Shown: positions 7,481 to 16,545, counted from the first letter of the stretch. The stretch is 49,883 nucleotides of DNA from Shewanella saliphila (GCF_014648295.1 NZ_BMQV01000039.1:1-49883); one strand, 5' to 3'. Made by a program: numbers and translations. Notes: generated by a model from the sequence alone, not told the origin.

Positions 7481-8716
7481 TTAATCCAGCTCACCTAGTC
7501 CGTTATCAGGTATTTTCACCGCATAATGTTTGCCATTAATTCGCTCAATAATTTGCGTTGCTGTTAGGTCATGCACCACATTTATCACAGTAGAGGTGGC
7601 ATCTGTAATCGCACCAATCACGACTAAAATCGGGATCACCTCCATTGGTAACCCTAAGGTGGTCACAATAAAAATCTCACCTAAAAATGCCCCACCCGGT
7701 ACGCCGCCAATCACAAAAGCCGACAACACCGAAATCAAAATGGTCAGCATAAATACATCAGTAGTGAAATCGAGTCCCAATAAAGAATAGATAAACACAA
7801 TCTTTAATGCGGTAATCGCCGCGGCACCGCCTTTGTTTAAATTAACCAGTAACGGCAAGCTGATTTCAGCAATTTGCTCATTCAATCCCATCTTTGTCGC
7901 GCTACGTATCGTCACAGGTAAGGTGGCTAATGATGAACTGGTACCCAAAGCGGTCACGGCAGGCTCAAGCATGTGTTGCCAAAATTGTTTAACCCCTTTT
8001 ACCCCGCCGCCAATCCACGCATATAGCGTTGAGCCTACGGTTAAATACAGCGCCATGGCAACAAAAAATAACCCCACAGCCCGAGCAAATGTGCCCATTA
8101 ACTCAGTGTCTTGACTGGCCATGGTTGCAGCAAAGTAAGCCCCTAAGCCAATAGGTGCTACGTACATTAATATTGAAATGACTTTCATAATAACCGTATT
8201 AACACTATCCAAAATACGGCTGACTACGAGACCATCTTCACCAGACTGGCCAATGGCTACGCCGCCAATCACCGACATGATGATTAACGCCAAAATATTC
8301 GACTTAGACAATAACCCGACAAAATCATTGGTGGTTAATAAGCTCACAAAATCCATACTGCCTGATGCAGCATCGACCGTATTAGCCAAATCTAAGGTCA
8401 CGCCTTGAGCCGGATCGTAAGCGAGCGCTAATAGCACGACGCCAACGGATGGCACAATCGCCATGACAATCGACACCGCCATAATCGACACTAATATGGA
8501 ACCTAACTTTTTTAAGTCGGTCATATGAGCAATCGACGACATCACGCTCACCGCAACTAATGGCACGATGATCATAAACAGCAAATTTAAAAATATTTGC
8601 CCAATGGGTTTGAGCTTAATCGCCCACTCAGGAAACAAACCACCAAATAGACCGCCTATGAGTAACGCACTTAATAAAATAATGGACGAGCGATAAGCAC
8701 GTAGGCTTCTCAACAT
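7481..8716 (-). CDS. Dicarboxylate/amino acid:cation symporter family protein (variant)
   Basis: 411 residues with the multi-helix DAACS fold. The serine-rich hairpin 1 is GTSSSLATLPVT (258-269) and hairpin 2 is GGVPGGAFLGE (337-347). Helix 8 is DATSTVINVVHD, with Asp372, Asn379 and Asp383 matching GltPh Asp394, Asn401 and Asp405. The helix 7 NMDGT motif reads NKGGA (294-298), so the Na+-coordinating Asp is replaced by Gly and Met by Lys. The position of GltPh Arg397, which binds the acidic side chain, is Ser375. I therefore infer a non-acidic substrate and altered ion coupling. It is not a close match to SstT. It is a single gene converging on the diguanylate cyclase. Confidence 0.85.
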   Translation of the reverse strand: MLRSLRAYRSSIILLSALLIGGLFGGLFPEWAIKLKPIGQIFLNLLFMIIVPLVAVSVMSSIAHMTDLKKLGSILVSIMAVSIVMAIVPSVGVVLLALAYDPAQGVTLDLANTVDAASGSMDFVSLLTTNDFVGLLSKSNILALIIMSVIGGVAIGQSGEDGLVVSRILDSVNTVIMKVISILMYVAPIGLGAYFAATMASQDTELMGTFARAVGLFFVAMALYLTVGSTLYAWIGGGVKGVKQFWQHMLEPAVTALGTSSSLATLPVTIRSATKMGLNEQIAEISLPLLVNLNKGGAAAITALKIVFIYSLLGLDFTTDVFMLTILISVLSAFVIGGVPGGAFLGEIFIVTTLGLPMEVIPILVVIGAITDATSTVINVVHDLTATQIIERINGKHYAVKIPDNGLGELD

Positions 8717-8814
8717 ATCAATTCCTAAAACATGAAAAATACAAGGTTAATAGCAGATAAGCTAAATGACGTTAAAATATGACACAAATCTAAAGTGATA
8801 CCAATCGCAAAAAA

Positions 8815-9105
8815 TTAAGGTTGAGCCTGAATCTCGATAATCAGGTTTTCAGATCCGCGCACAAAAATTTGTTTTATTAACGTGCCAGGGACTTCGCCCA
8901 TTGAAAACGCTAAATCGAGCTTAGCAATGCGCTGCATTGTTTCCTGATAATTGTCGCTAGAAAAGCTGACATGATGGACAATATTTTGCTCTTGCTCAGT
9001 GGTGGCTGGTGCCTGATGGTTAGCAAAAATATGGATGACATCTTTATCGCCAGCAAACAAAAAATAGTTGTTAAAGCCTAAACGAGGCCGGCGCCCATGC
9101 GTCAA
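8815..9105 (-). pseudogene. VOC-fold (glyoxalase/dioxygenase superfamily) remnant
   Basis: The frame encodes LTHGRRPRLGFNNYFLFAGDKDVIHIF, then HHVSFSSDN and a C-terminal FVRGSENLIIEIQ. This matches the second half of a VOC protein (metal-binding His and Glu, and the typical RGxxNLIIEI ending). The N-terminal strands expected before GLTHG are missing: the frame continues upstream only to a TAA at 9136-9138, next to a 6-base homopolymer, and the only nearby start is TTG 9105. A full VOC domain is about 120-130 residues; 96 are present. Either a 5'-truncated pseudogene or a frameshifted gene. Confidence 0.55.
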
Positions 9106-9260
9106 TCCTAAGGCGTGTTTATCTTTGTTTATTTTTTATATTGAGAGCTAAAATGGCATTAGGCAAGGCGGATAATTGTGGACATAATTGCTCGACGTCG
9201 AGATTATCCAACGCAATAAACGCCCTAAATAGATAATCAACTGAACAAACCGCAAATAGG

Positions 9261-10175
9261 CTATAGCGTCGAGTTAACCTCAATCAAACGGATAAACGCT
9301 TTCATCGCCACTGACACGCTATATTTACGGGCCATAAATACCGTATCGCCAGACTCAACATCTAATAATGTTTGAGCATGAAGGTTATGTAATTGCTTAG
9401 CCGACTTAGCTATTCCGCCACTCACAATCGCATACCCTAGCCCCTGTTTTACCGCACTGACGAGATGAAACAGCGAGTCGGTTTCTAATACAATATTAAA
9501 GCCGCCTCCAGCTTTTTCTATCGCATTATCAATGTATTGCCTAAATTGCATGTTTTGACTTAATAATATCAAGGGCACAGATTTAAGCTGAGTTAATGGT
9601 AACGCTTGTTGTGACATGACATGTTGTGGCGCGGCTAGATCAAGAAGCATAGGCTTAAGCGACAAAACCGCCAAAGGATGACCGGGTTGAGGGTAAAACT
9701 GAAGCTGTCTGCGGCTTGATTCGCTGATGCTCTCATCAAAACCTAAACCAATATCCATTTGATGCAAAGTGAGTTGTTCTAGCAGCTTTTCGTTAGTGGT
9801 GACGTGTAATTTAATCGATATATGCGGATGTAACTGAGTAAAGTGTTTAATGATTGGCATAATATCAACACTGGATTGCGGCACAATGCCAATATTAAGC
9901 GACCCCTTTAATGGTCCAGTAAAAGCACTGATCTCTTGCTTTAATGCAGCCTCATCTAACAGCATCTTTTCTGCATACAGCTGTACAACACTGCCCGCTT
10001 CAGTTAACGCCACAAATTGACTACCACGGACCACCAGCTCTGTGCCAAAGCGTTTTTCGAGCGCATTAATACTGGCTGATAACGTTGGCTGGGTAATATG
10101 ACAAGCCTTAGCCGCTTTAGCAAAATGCTTATGTTTAGACAACTCATGAAAGTAGTGTAACTGCCGCAAATTCAT
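9261..10175 (-). CDS. LysR-type regulator divergent from fdhD
   Basis: 304 residues. An N-terminal winged helix-turn-helix (MNLRQLHYFHELSKHKHFAKAAKACHITQPTLSASI...LEKRFG) is followed by the periplasmic-binding-like effector domain (SLNIGIVPQSSVDIMPII onward). The helix-turn-helix and IVPQS start resemble the OxyR/CysB-like branch, but no paired redox cysteines are evident, so it is not OxyR. It is transcribed away from fdhD across a 147-base gap that holds a good LysR-type dyad (10240-10262). The likely target is the formate-dehydrogenase-like operon plus its own gene. Confidence 0.88.
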   Translation of the reverse strand: MNLRQLHYFHELSKHKHFAKAAKACHITQPTLSASINALEKRFGTELVVRGSQFVALTEAGSVVQLYAEKMLLDEAALKQEISAFTGPLKGSLNIGIVPQSSVDIMPIIKHFTQLHPHISIKLHVTTNEKLLEQLTLHQMDIGLGFDESISESSRRQLQFYPQPGHPLAVLSLKPMLLDLAAPQHVMSQQALPLTQLKSVPLILLSQNMQFRQYIDNAIEKAGGGFNIVLETDSLFHLVSAVKQGLGYAIVSGGIAKSAKQLHNLHAQTLLDVESGDTVFMARKYSVSVAMKAFIRLIEVNSTL

Positions 10176-10239
10176 CTAACCACGCAACCTCTAATATAAA
10201 ATCAAGCTATCAATTTAACCTTATTAATAGATAAAAACT

Positions 10240-10262
10240 ATCAATCTATAAAATAGTTTGAT
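10240..10262. promoter_or_regulatory. LysR-type operator between the regulator and fdhD
   Basis: Arms ATCAATCTAT and ATAGTTTGAT flank AAA and are complementary at 9 of 10 positions. A further half site, ATCAAGCTAT, lies at 10201-10210. Multiple half sites in a divergent promoter region are typical of LysR-family recognition and activation sites. Confidence 0.55.
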
Positions 10263-10322
10263 TGGAATTGTATTTTAGCTCTCCATAAAATGTGACCCAC
10301 TTCAAATTTTAAGGCTAAAAGT

Positions 10323-11132
10323 ATGAATGCGTCATATAAATGGTCACCGTCAATTGAACACTTGGTAGAAGAAGCCGCCGCGGCAATTAATCTCAATGGC
10401 ATCAATTATGCTGTAATGATGATCACCCCAGACAACATTGAAGACTTTGCCATTGGCTTTTTGTTTTCCGAGGCCATTATTCAACATGACCATGATGTTC
10501 ACGACATTCAAGTCAGTAAATCAGAACATGGATTTAATATCGATGTCACAATCGCAAATCGCTGTTTATACGCATTAAACAGCAAGAAGCGTCGATTAGT
10601 CGGGGCCACAGGTTGCGGTATTTGTGGGGTTGAAGCTATCACCCATGCATTGCCAGAATTAACCATATTACCTGCCACTCGCCCAATTGAATTATTAGAT
10701 GTCGACGCCCTCAAACTGCAAATTGAAGAGCATCAACTCAAAGCTCAACAAAGCGGTGCCATTCATGCGGCTTTAGCCTTAAATGCCCAGGGCAACATCA
10801 TTGCTTGCCGTGAAGACATCGGCCGTCACAATGCCTTAGATAAATTAATCGGTATGTTAGTTAGACAGCCAAGCTCATTGTCTGAGTGCAACGCATTATT
10901 AATGACCAGCCGTTGCAGCAGTGAGTTGATTCATAAAGCGGTGCAACTGGGCGTAAATAACTTAATTAGTTTAGCGTCACCCAGCCAGTTGGCGGTAAAA
11001 CTGGCGTTAAAGTACAACCTCAATATTATTCATATCCCCAAGTATTCAGCACCCATTTATTACTCTAATTTTCAAGCCAACATCAATTTAAGCAGTTTGC
11101 CTGTTAGTCCATTCGGAGCCATTAATGTCTAA
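10323..11132 (+). CDS. fdhD: Formate dehydrogenase accessory sulfurtransferase FdhD
   Basis: 269 residues, normal for FdhD. It transfers sulfur from a cysteine desulfurase (IscS in E. coli) to the molybdenum cofactor of formate-dehydrogenase-type enzymes. The sulfur-carrying pair is Cys98/Cys101 in GATGCGICG, and the cofactor-binding REDIGRHNALDKLIG segment and MTSRCSSELIHKA follow. Its last 8 bases overlap the start of the downstream molybdopterin oxidoreductase, so the accessory protein and its presumed client are made together. Confidence 0.93.
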   Translation: MNASYKWSPSIEHLVEEAAAAINLNGINYAVMMITPDNIEDFAIGFLFSEAIIQHDHDVHDIQVSKSEHGFNIDVTIANRCLYALNSKKRRLVGATGCGICGVEAITHALPELTILPATRPIELLDVDALKLQIEEHQLKAQQSGAIHAALALNAQGNIIACREDIGRHNALDKLIGMLVRQPSSLSECNALLMTSRCSSELIHKAVQLGVNNLISLASPSQLAVKLALKYNLNIIHIPKYSAPIYYSNFQANINLSSLPVSPFGAINV

Positions 11133-13485
11133 CCATATCGAAAAACCTAGCAAAGCCGGTGGCTTTCCCTCAATACAAGCCACATTAAGCCATGTATTAC
11201 GTAGCCAACGCACCAAGCAAAATCTCAAAAATTTATTACGCGTTAATCAAACCGATGGGTTTGACTGCCCAGGTTGTGCATGGGGTGACAACAAGCACGG
11301 CGCATTTCAATTTTGTGAAAATGGCGCCAAGGCCGTTGCATGGGAATCTACGGGCAAAGGCGTTGGTAGTGAGTTTTTTGCTCAGCATTCGGTACGCCAA
11401 TTAGCTAAGCAAACCGATTACTGGCTAGAGTATCAAGGCCGCTTAACCGAACCGATGCGCTACAACGCCGCAACCGATCATTATGAGCCAGTGAGCTGGA
11501 CCGACGCTTTTAGCATTATTGCCGACAAGCTCAACAGCTTGTCTAGCCCTAACCAAGTAGAGTTTTATACCTCTGGCCGCGCCAGTAATGAAGCATCATA
11601 CCTTTATCAATTATTTGGCCGTTTATACGGCACGAATAATTTTCCAGACTGTTCCAATATGTGTCACGAAGCCAGTGGCGTCGCACTAACAAAAGCCATA
11701 GGTATAGGCAAAGGCACTGTGGTATTAAATGACTTTGATGCCGCTGAAGCCATTTTTGTGTTTGGCCAAAATCCTGGGACAAATCACCCACGGATGATGA
11801 ATGCGTTACGTAAAGCCGCTAAACATGGCTGTAAAATTGTCACCTTTAATAATCTTAAAGAAGTCGCCTTAGAAAAGTTTGCCAGCCCACAAAGCCCAAT
11901 CGAACTATTAACCCCTGCAGCCACCACCATTAGCCATCAATATTTAACCCCTAAACTTGGCGGCGATATGGCCGCGGTGCGCGGTATGGCAAAGTACATT
12001 ATTGAACAGCGCCAAGACAAAATTGATCATGGATTTATTGAGCAACACAGCGCCTTTTTTAATGAGTATCAACAGAGTGTTAAGCGCACTAGTTGGCAGC
12101 AGATTGAGCAACAATCAGGACTCACTAGAGCAGATATTATTAAAGCGGCAATCTTATTTAGCGGCAGTAAATCCGTGATCAGTTGCTGGGCAATGGGATT
12201 AACCCAGCACAAGCACTCTGTCGACATCATCCGCGAAGTGATTAATCTGCATTTGTTGTGCGGCCAAATAGGTAAACCGGGTGCCGGCTTGTGTCCAGTA
12301 CGAGGCCACAGTAATGTGCAAGGAAATCGCACCATGGGGATTAACGAAAAACCATCGAATGAGTTTATTGCTCACTTTGATAACTTTTTTGATACTCGCT
12401 TTCCACGCCAGGCTGGTCACAACGTAGTAGAAGCGCTTAAAGCGCTACAAACAAAAGACAGTAAAGTGCTTATCTGCCTTGGGGGCAACCTTGCTGCAGC
12501 TGCACCCGATACCGACTTTACCTATCAAGCCATCCGCAATGCAGAGCTTAACGTGCAAATCAGCACCAAACTTAATCGCAGCCATTTACAAGTGACACAA
12601 GATGCACTTATTTTGCCTTGCCTAGGCAGAACAGAATTAGATGTTCAACGCAGCGAGATTCAAAAAATTACCGTTGAAGACACCTTTAGTATGGTACACG
12701 CCTCAACGGGCATGACCGAGCCAGTGTCAGAGCTGTGCTTGTCTGAAATAGACATCGTCGCCCAAATGGCCAACGCCACATTCCATCATCGAGATTATCA
12801 CCACTTTGCAGGTGTTCAACAGGCTAAGACTCAAAGCGCGGCCACAAAAATTGATTGGTTAGCATTACGAGATGACTACGGACTGATCCGCCAATTAATT
12901 CAAAACACCATAAATGGCTTTGAATACTACAATCAACGTATTGAACAACCTGCCGGGTTTTACCTTGGCAACAGCGCCGCCAGGTTTGTATGGAACACTC
13001 AAACCAAACGCGCAGAGTTTAACCCGAGCAACTTGCCAGACTCAGTGATTGCCGACTGTTCAAGTGATGCCCAATTACATGGTTCACAAAGCACACAACA
13101 GCCGATATTATTGCTGCAAAGCTTACGTTCACATGACCAGTACAACACCACAATTTACGGCATGGATGACAGATACCGAGGCATTAAAGGCAAACGAAAT
13201 GTACTGTTTATCAATCCACAAGATGCACAAAACCTCAATCTGGTTGAAGCGCAGTTAGTTGATTTACAATCTATTGCTAATGACAATATCGTGCGTAAAG
13301 TGTCTGGGTTTAGCGTGGTACTTTACGATATTCCACAAGGTAATATTGCCGCCTATTACCCCGAGACTAACCCATTGGTATCAATCAACAGTGTCGGGAT
13401 AGACTCTTACACCCCTACCTCTAAATCTATCCCGGTAGTCATCACACCTTCCACCAAACCGGTGATTAATGTGGCGCAAGTGTAA
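11125..13485 (+). CDS. FdhF/YdeP-family molybdopterin oxidoreductase
   Basis: 786 residues, as in the YdeP/FdhF-like family. The N-terminal Cys motif is CPGC (48-51) then FCENGAKAVAWE (Cys64), a reduced iron-sulfur motif characteristic of YdeP-type proteins. The molybdenum-ligand region is NMCHEASG (Cys180-His181), corresponding to the Sec/Cys-His of formate dehydrogenases. A conserved GNLAAAAPDT segment and C-terminal cofactor-binding domain (LLLQSLRSHDQYNTT...MDDRYRG) follow. No twin-arginine signal is present, so it is cytoplasmic. The physiological substrate of this family is not settled; formate is suggested by the fdhD partner, and acid-stress roles are reported for E. coli YdeP. Confidence 0.9.
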   Translation: MSNHIEKPSKAGGFPSIQATLSHVLRSQRTKQNLKNLLRVNQTDGFDCPGCAWGDNKHGAFQFCENGAKAVAWESTGKGVGSEFFAQHSVRQLAKQTDYWLEYQGRLTEPMRYNAATDHYEPVSWTDAFSIIADKLNSLSSPNQVEFYTSGRASNEASYLYQLFGRLYGTNNFPDCSNMCHEASGVALTKAIGIGKGTVVLNDFDAAEAIFVFGQNPGTNHPRMMNALRKAAKHGCKIVTFNNLKEVALEKFASPQSPIELLTPAATTISHQYLTPKLGGDMAAVRGMAKYIIEQRQDKIDHGFIEQHSAFFNEYQQSVKRTSWQQIEQQSGLTRADIIKAAILFSGSKSVISCWAMGLTQHKHSVDIIREVINLHLLCGQIGKPGAGLCPVRGHSNVQGNRTMGINEKPSNEFIAHFDNFFDTRFPRQAGHNVVEALKALQTKDSKVLICLGGNLAAAAPDTDFTYQAIRNAELNVQISTKLNRSHLQVTQDALILPCLGRTELDVQRSEIQKITVEDTFSMVHASTGMTEPVSELCLSEIDIVAQMANATFHHRDYHHFAGVQQAKTQSAATKIDWLALRDDYGLIRQLIQNTINGFEYYNQRIEQPAGFYLGNSAARFVWNTQTKRAEFNPSNLPDSVIADCSSDAQLHGSQSTQQPILLLQSLRSHDQYNTTIYGMDDRYRGIKGKRNVLFINPQDAQNLNLVEAQLVDLQSIANDNIVRKVSGFSVVLYDIPQGNIAAYYPETNPLVSINSVGIDSYTPTSKSIPVVITPSTKPVINVAQV

Positions 13486-13506
13486 GTTGTAGCCAGGTAA
13501 TTGGTT

Positions 13507-13547
13507 ATCGATACAACCTTGTGCAGCTTGCATTGGGTTGTATCGAT
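13507..13547. terminator. Perfect 12-bp hairpin between convergent genes
   Basis: ATCGATACAACC and GGTTGTATCGAT flank a 17-base loop, 21 bases after the oxidoreductase stop. There is no T tract, so it may act as a 3'-end barrier rather than a factor-independent terminator. Confidence 0.45.
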
Positions 13548-13597
13548 GAATGACTAAACGTATAAACGCTAAATGTATAAACAGGAACGCAGGGCCA

Positions 13598-14245
13598 TTA
13601 ACGCTGAGCAATCAAATCAGTCAGAACTTGCTTATAAGCCTCTACTGGATGCGCTCCGGTTAAAGCACTCGATTGATTAAAAATAACCGTCGGTACGCCC
13701 GAAATACCAAGTTGTTGCCAATGTGCTTCCTTAGCGCGGACTTGCTCAGCCACAGCGCTATTGTCTAATAGGCTCAATGCCTCTTTAGCATCAATCCCCA
13801 CTGCACTAAGCTCTTGAGCAAGAATACTGCGGTCTGAAATATCTTTATGCTCAGTAAAAAAGGCACTAAATAAACGCATTTTTAGCTCAGTTTGCTTACC
13901 TACCTCTTTGGCATATTCCAACAACACATGCGAATCTAAGGTATTAACCATTTTCATCTGTTCAAAATAGTCAAAAACAAAGCCATGCTCAGCACCTTGT
14001 TGGGTAATATTGGCTCGGGCACGAATGCTGCCTTCTGGGGTCGTACCGTATTTTCTGGCCGAATGCTCACGCAGATTTTCACCTTCTGGCGGCATCGTTG
14101 GATTTAACTCAAAAGGTTGCCATTCAATATCGACTTGATCTTGTAGTCCAAGCTCGTTGATTGCCGCCTCTAAATGCTTAAAACCCACAATGCACCATGG
14201 ACATACTACGTCTGAAATAATATCGAGCTTAATTTTTGTGGTCAT
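13598..14245 (-). CDS. DsbA-family oxidoreductase, FrnE type
   Basis: 215 residues from the ATG at 14245, chosen because GAGGA lies at a good distance and because residues upstream do not look like the family. It begins KLDIISDVVCPWCIVGFKHLE with Cys15-Pro-Trp-Cys18 as the redox pair. The thioredoxin fold is interrupted by a helical domain, and the cis-Pro loop is ISGVPTVIF. No signal peptide is present, so it acts in the cytoplasm, as FrnE proteins do in disulfide isomerisation or oxidative stress. It is followed on the same map side by an AhpD-like gene, another thiol-redox family. Confidence 0.9.
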   Translation of the reverse strand: MTTKIKLDIISDVVCPWCIVGFKHLEAAINELGLQDQVDIEWQPFELNPTMPPEGENLREHSARKYGTTPEGSIRARANITQQGAEHGFVFDYFEQMKMVNTLDSHVLLEYAKEVGKQTELKMRLFSAFFTEHKDISDRSILAQELSAVGIDAKEALSLLDNSAVAEQVRAKEAHWQQLGISGVPTVIFNQSSALTGAHPVEAYKQVLTDLIAQR

Positions 14246-14372
14246 TTTACTGTCCTCGTCGCTAGAGTTTTTACGATGCTCGAATAAAAAATACCAATGC
14301 CATTTTGCGATAACGCTGACATTGGTATTCATTTTATCTATTCACAATAACTGCTGAATGTGTCGCTAACCG

Positions 14373-14459
14373 TTACTTCCAAGCAAACTTTTTAAATACG
14401 TCATCAGTTGGAGTGTGGGCAACATCATTGGAATAGCTGGTGTAGTTACTGATCACTTT
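14373..14459 (-). repeat. Duplicated 3' end of the AhpD-like gene
   Basis: This 87-base stretch repeats 14459-14536 immediately next to it. Translated on the minus strand both give the same ending (VAHTPTDDVFKKFAWK then stop). The outer copy reads YTSYSNDVAHT, whereas the gene itself reads YTNHVAHT, a net difference of three codons plus one base change elsewhere (AAA/GAA context). It looks like a tandem partial duplication, or the stump of a second paralogue. Confidence 0.8.
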
Positions 14460-15004
14460 TACTTCCAAGCAAACTTTTTGAATACGTCATCAGTTGGAGT
14501 GTGGGCAACATGGTTGGTGTAGTTACTGATCACTTTTTGTGACAAGCCTAAAATGATTTCTAACACTTGTTGCTGTCCGTAACCTGCTGCATAAAAGGCT
14601 TCAAGTTCAGCCTGCGAAATATTACCGCGGCTACGCACAATGCTTAATGTGGCATCGTGTAGCGCTTGTAATTTAGCGGTAGGCATAGCAGTTTGGTTGC
14701 GCAATGCCTCCGTGATCGCTGGGTCAACATTCATTGAATTGGCAATAGCGGTATGTGCAGGAACACAATAAGTACATTCATGCTCAACGTTAATGGTTTG
14801 CCACACTACGGTTAGCTCTTCTGCGTCAAATGACGAGTCTAAAAAGAACTGATGTAACTGCTGGTAAGCTTTTAATGTGCTTGGTGATTCAGCTAATACG
14901 GCAAACAAATTAGGTACCATGCCCATTTGTTTTTTAGCACCTTCAAGGATTGCTTTACTTTCTTGTGGGGCGCTTTCTGCAGTATGGATAGTAAATGAAG
15001 TCAT
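14459..15004 (-). CDS. AhpD-like carboxymuconolactone decarboxylase family protein
   Basis: 181 residues, all-helical AhpD-like fold. The redox/proton-relay motif ExxECxxCxxxH is present as EHECTYCVPAH (Glu74, Cys77, Cys80, His84), as in alkylhydroperoxidase D, which reduces peroxidatic partners through a disulfide. GAGAGAA lies before the ATG. No partner peroxiredoxin gene is adjacent, so a general antioxidant or thiol reductase role is inferred. The last 78 bases are duplicated directly downstream (14373-14459). Confidence 0.85.
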   Translation of the reverse strand: MTSFTIHTAESAPQESKAILEGAKKQMGMVPNLFAVLAESPSTLKAYQQLHQFFLDSSFDAEELTVVWQTINVEHECTYCVPAHTAIANSMNVDPAITEALRNQTAMPTAKLQALHDATLSIVRSRGNISQAELEAFYAAGYGQQQVLEIILGLSQKVISNYTNHVAHTPTDDVFKKFAWK

Positions 15005-15297
15005 AATATTCTCTCGTGTCGATTAATAAATTGTAGTGCTGCGTTTCGAATTGAGTTCACTATAAAACAATTTGAACATTCGCTCAAGTTTATTTTGATC
15101 GATCACTCAAGAACATATCTAAAATAGGAATTGAATGAATAATTTAATATAAAAATTAGGGTATTAGAGAAAAGCTGCGTTGAAAAATATATGTTCACTT
15201 ATGTCCATAAACCTCAATATGTCACTTAAGTTCTGTTGTTTAAGCTATTTTGCTGTTATCCAGCGATCTTTACACTTCTTTAATTGAACATTTAATT
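15005..15297. other. Divergent intergenic region
   Basis: About 290 AT-rich bases between two divergently transcribed genes, leading into a Fur-box-like site at 15298. No small gene with a convincing start and ribosome site is seen. Confidence 0.4.
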
Positions 15298-15316
15298 GAG
15301 ATTAATTATCATTACC
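15298..15316. promoter_or_regulatory. Fur-box-like operator upstream of the PepSY-TM gene
   Basis: Read on the minus strand it is GGTAATGATAATTAATCTC, which matches the 19-bp Fur consensus GATAATGATAATCATTATC at 15 positions. It lies 79 bases before the start codon of an iron-uptake-type membrane protein, which supports iron repression. Confidence 0.6.
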
Positions 15317-15394
15317 GCCACTTTTTATTTACCACAATCACAGTATAAAAACGCAATAAAATCAGCTTTTTGTAATGTAATTTGAGCACACAAC

Positions 15395-16489
15395 ATGAAT
15401 ATGGTTTCGGCATTAAAATGGCTTCATAACTGGGTAGGCTTTGTTATTAGCATCACCATGTTAATAGTACTGACTACAGGGGTTTATTTAGGCAGCGTAG
15501 ATTTATTAAAACGCACAGACAGTTTAGGGCAAACCTTTACCCCGCTGACCCTAGAGCAAAAAGCCGAGACGGTAGCAACGGTATTTGAACGCCACCCTGA
15601 AATGAGCACGGTACGTTTTCCAACACAACATACACCTTATATCCAAGCCAGTACACGCGGTAAAGCTATCGCATTAGATAACGACCTCAATGAGCTTGCT
15701 AGCAGCGCTTCATTTGACCTGCCTTTTTATGAAACCGCCTTTTGGTTGCATCGTAATTTTTTAATCGACAACGGCGGTAAATACATCAATGCATGGGCCT
15801 CTTTGGCTGGTGGTATGGTCACCTTGATTGGGATTTATTTATGGTGGCGAGTACGTAATGGCTTTCGCTTAAAGCAAACGTTGCCCAAAAATACCCGTTC
15901 AAGCAGCTTGCTTAAAAGCCACATTCAATTGGGGCTGTTTATCTCAATACCATTGTTTATTTTATGTGTGAGCGGATTTTTAATTACCTACAATAGCTTA
16001 TGGACTGGGGCGTTAAATAAAAAGCCGGCCGTCCAGTCATTTCCGGTAAGTCAGGGCAATAATTGGTTAAGCCAACTCACGAGTGCCCAACAAGTTTGGC
16101 CAAACGCAGAGCTAGTATCAGTAAGTAAACCTCGCTCAAAACGAGGTAAAAAAACGAACCCCAAAATGCAGGCCAATGCGAACAAACCAGTGGCACAGAT
16201 ATTCTCAATTCAATTTGACGAACATCCAGGCGTTTGGTTAAGAGAAGCCGATCGCATTAGTATTAACCATACAACGGGCGTTATTGAGTCGGCATTAAAA
16301 CACAGTGATAGACCTTTATCGGGCAGGGTTGCCAGCTTTGTACGCCCACTGCACGATGGGTTGAATATGCCGGCCAGTTATGTAGCATTTATTACATTAG
16401 TCTCATTGATTGGCACAGGTATTTTATCGTTTAGTCTGGTGACTTTTTGTCGCCGTAAATTTGGCAATAAAGCGAAAAAAGCCGCTTAA
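15395..16489 (+). CDS. PepSY-associated membrane protein (probable iron-siderophore reductase type)
   Basis: 364 residues. Membrane segments lie at about 13-33, 131-152, 175-198 and 330-355, separated by large periplasmic loops, the layout of PepSY_TM proteins. Conserved histidines in LHNWVGF, FWLHRNFL, KSHIQLGLF and RPLHDGLN sit in or near helices and could bind heme. Members of this family are found with TonB-dependent siderophore receptors and are thought to reduce or help import ferric chelates. No receptor is adjacent here, but the Fur-like site upstream fits an iron role. Confidence 0.8.
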   Translation: MNMVSALKWLHNWVGFVISITMLIVLTTGVYLGSVDLLKRTDSLGQTFTPLTLEQKAETVATVFERHPEMSTVRFPTQHTPYIQASTRGKAIALDNDLNELASSASFDLPFYETAFWLHRNFLIDNGGKYINAWASLAGGMVTLIGIYLWWRVRNGFRLKQTLPKNTRSSSLLKSHIQLGLFISIPLFILCVSGFLITYNSLWTGALNKKPAVQSFPVSQGNNWLSQLTSAQQVWPNAELVSVSKPRSKRGKKTNPKMQANANKPVAQIFSIQFDEHPGVWLREADRISINHTTGVIESALKHSDRPLSGRVASFVRPLHDGLNMPASYVAFITLVSLIGTGILSFSLVTFCRRKFGNKAKKAA

Positions 16490-16510
16490 CGGGGTCTAAC
16501 GTTAGCCCAC

Positions 16511-16545
16511 AATGCTGTGCGATATGTTTCGCGCAGCATTGGCGG
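16511..16545 (+). terminator. Hairpin terminator after the PepSY gene
   Basis: An 11-bp stem with one G-T pair (AATGCTGTGCG/CGCGCAGCATT) is followed shortly by GGCGGTTTTA. It lies in the 77-base gap between convergent genes. Confidence 0.5.
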
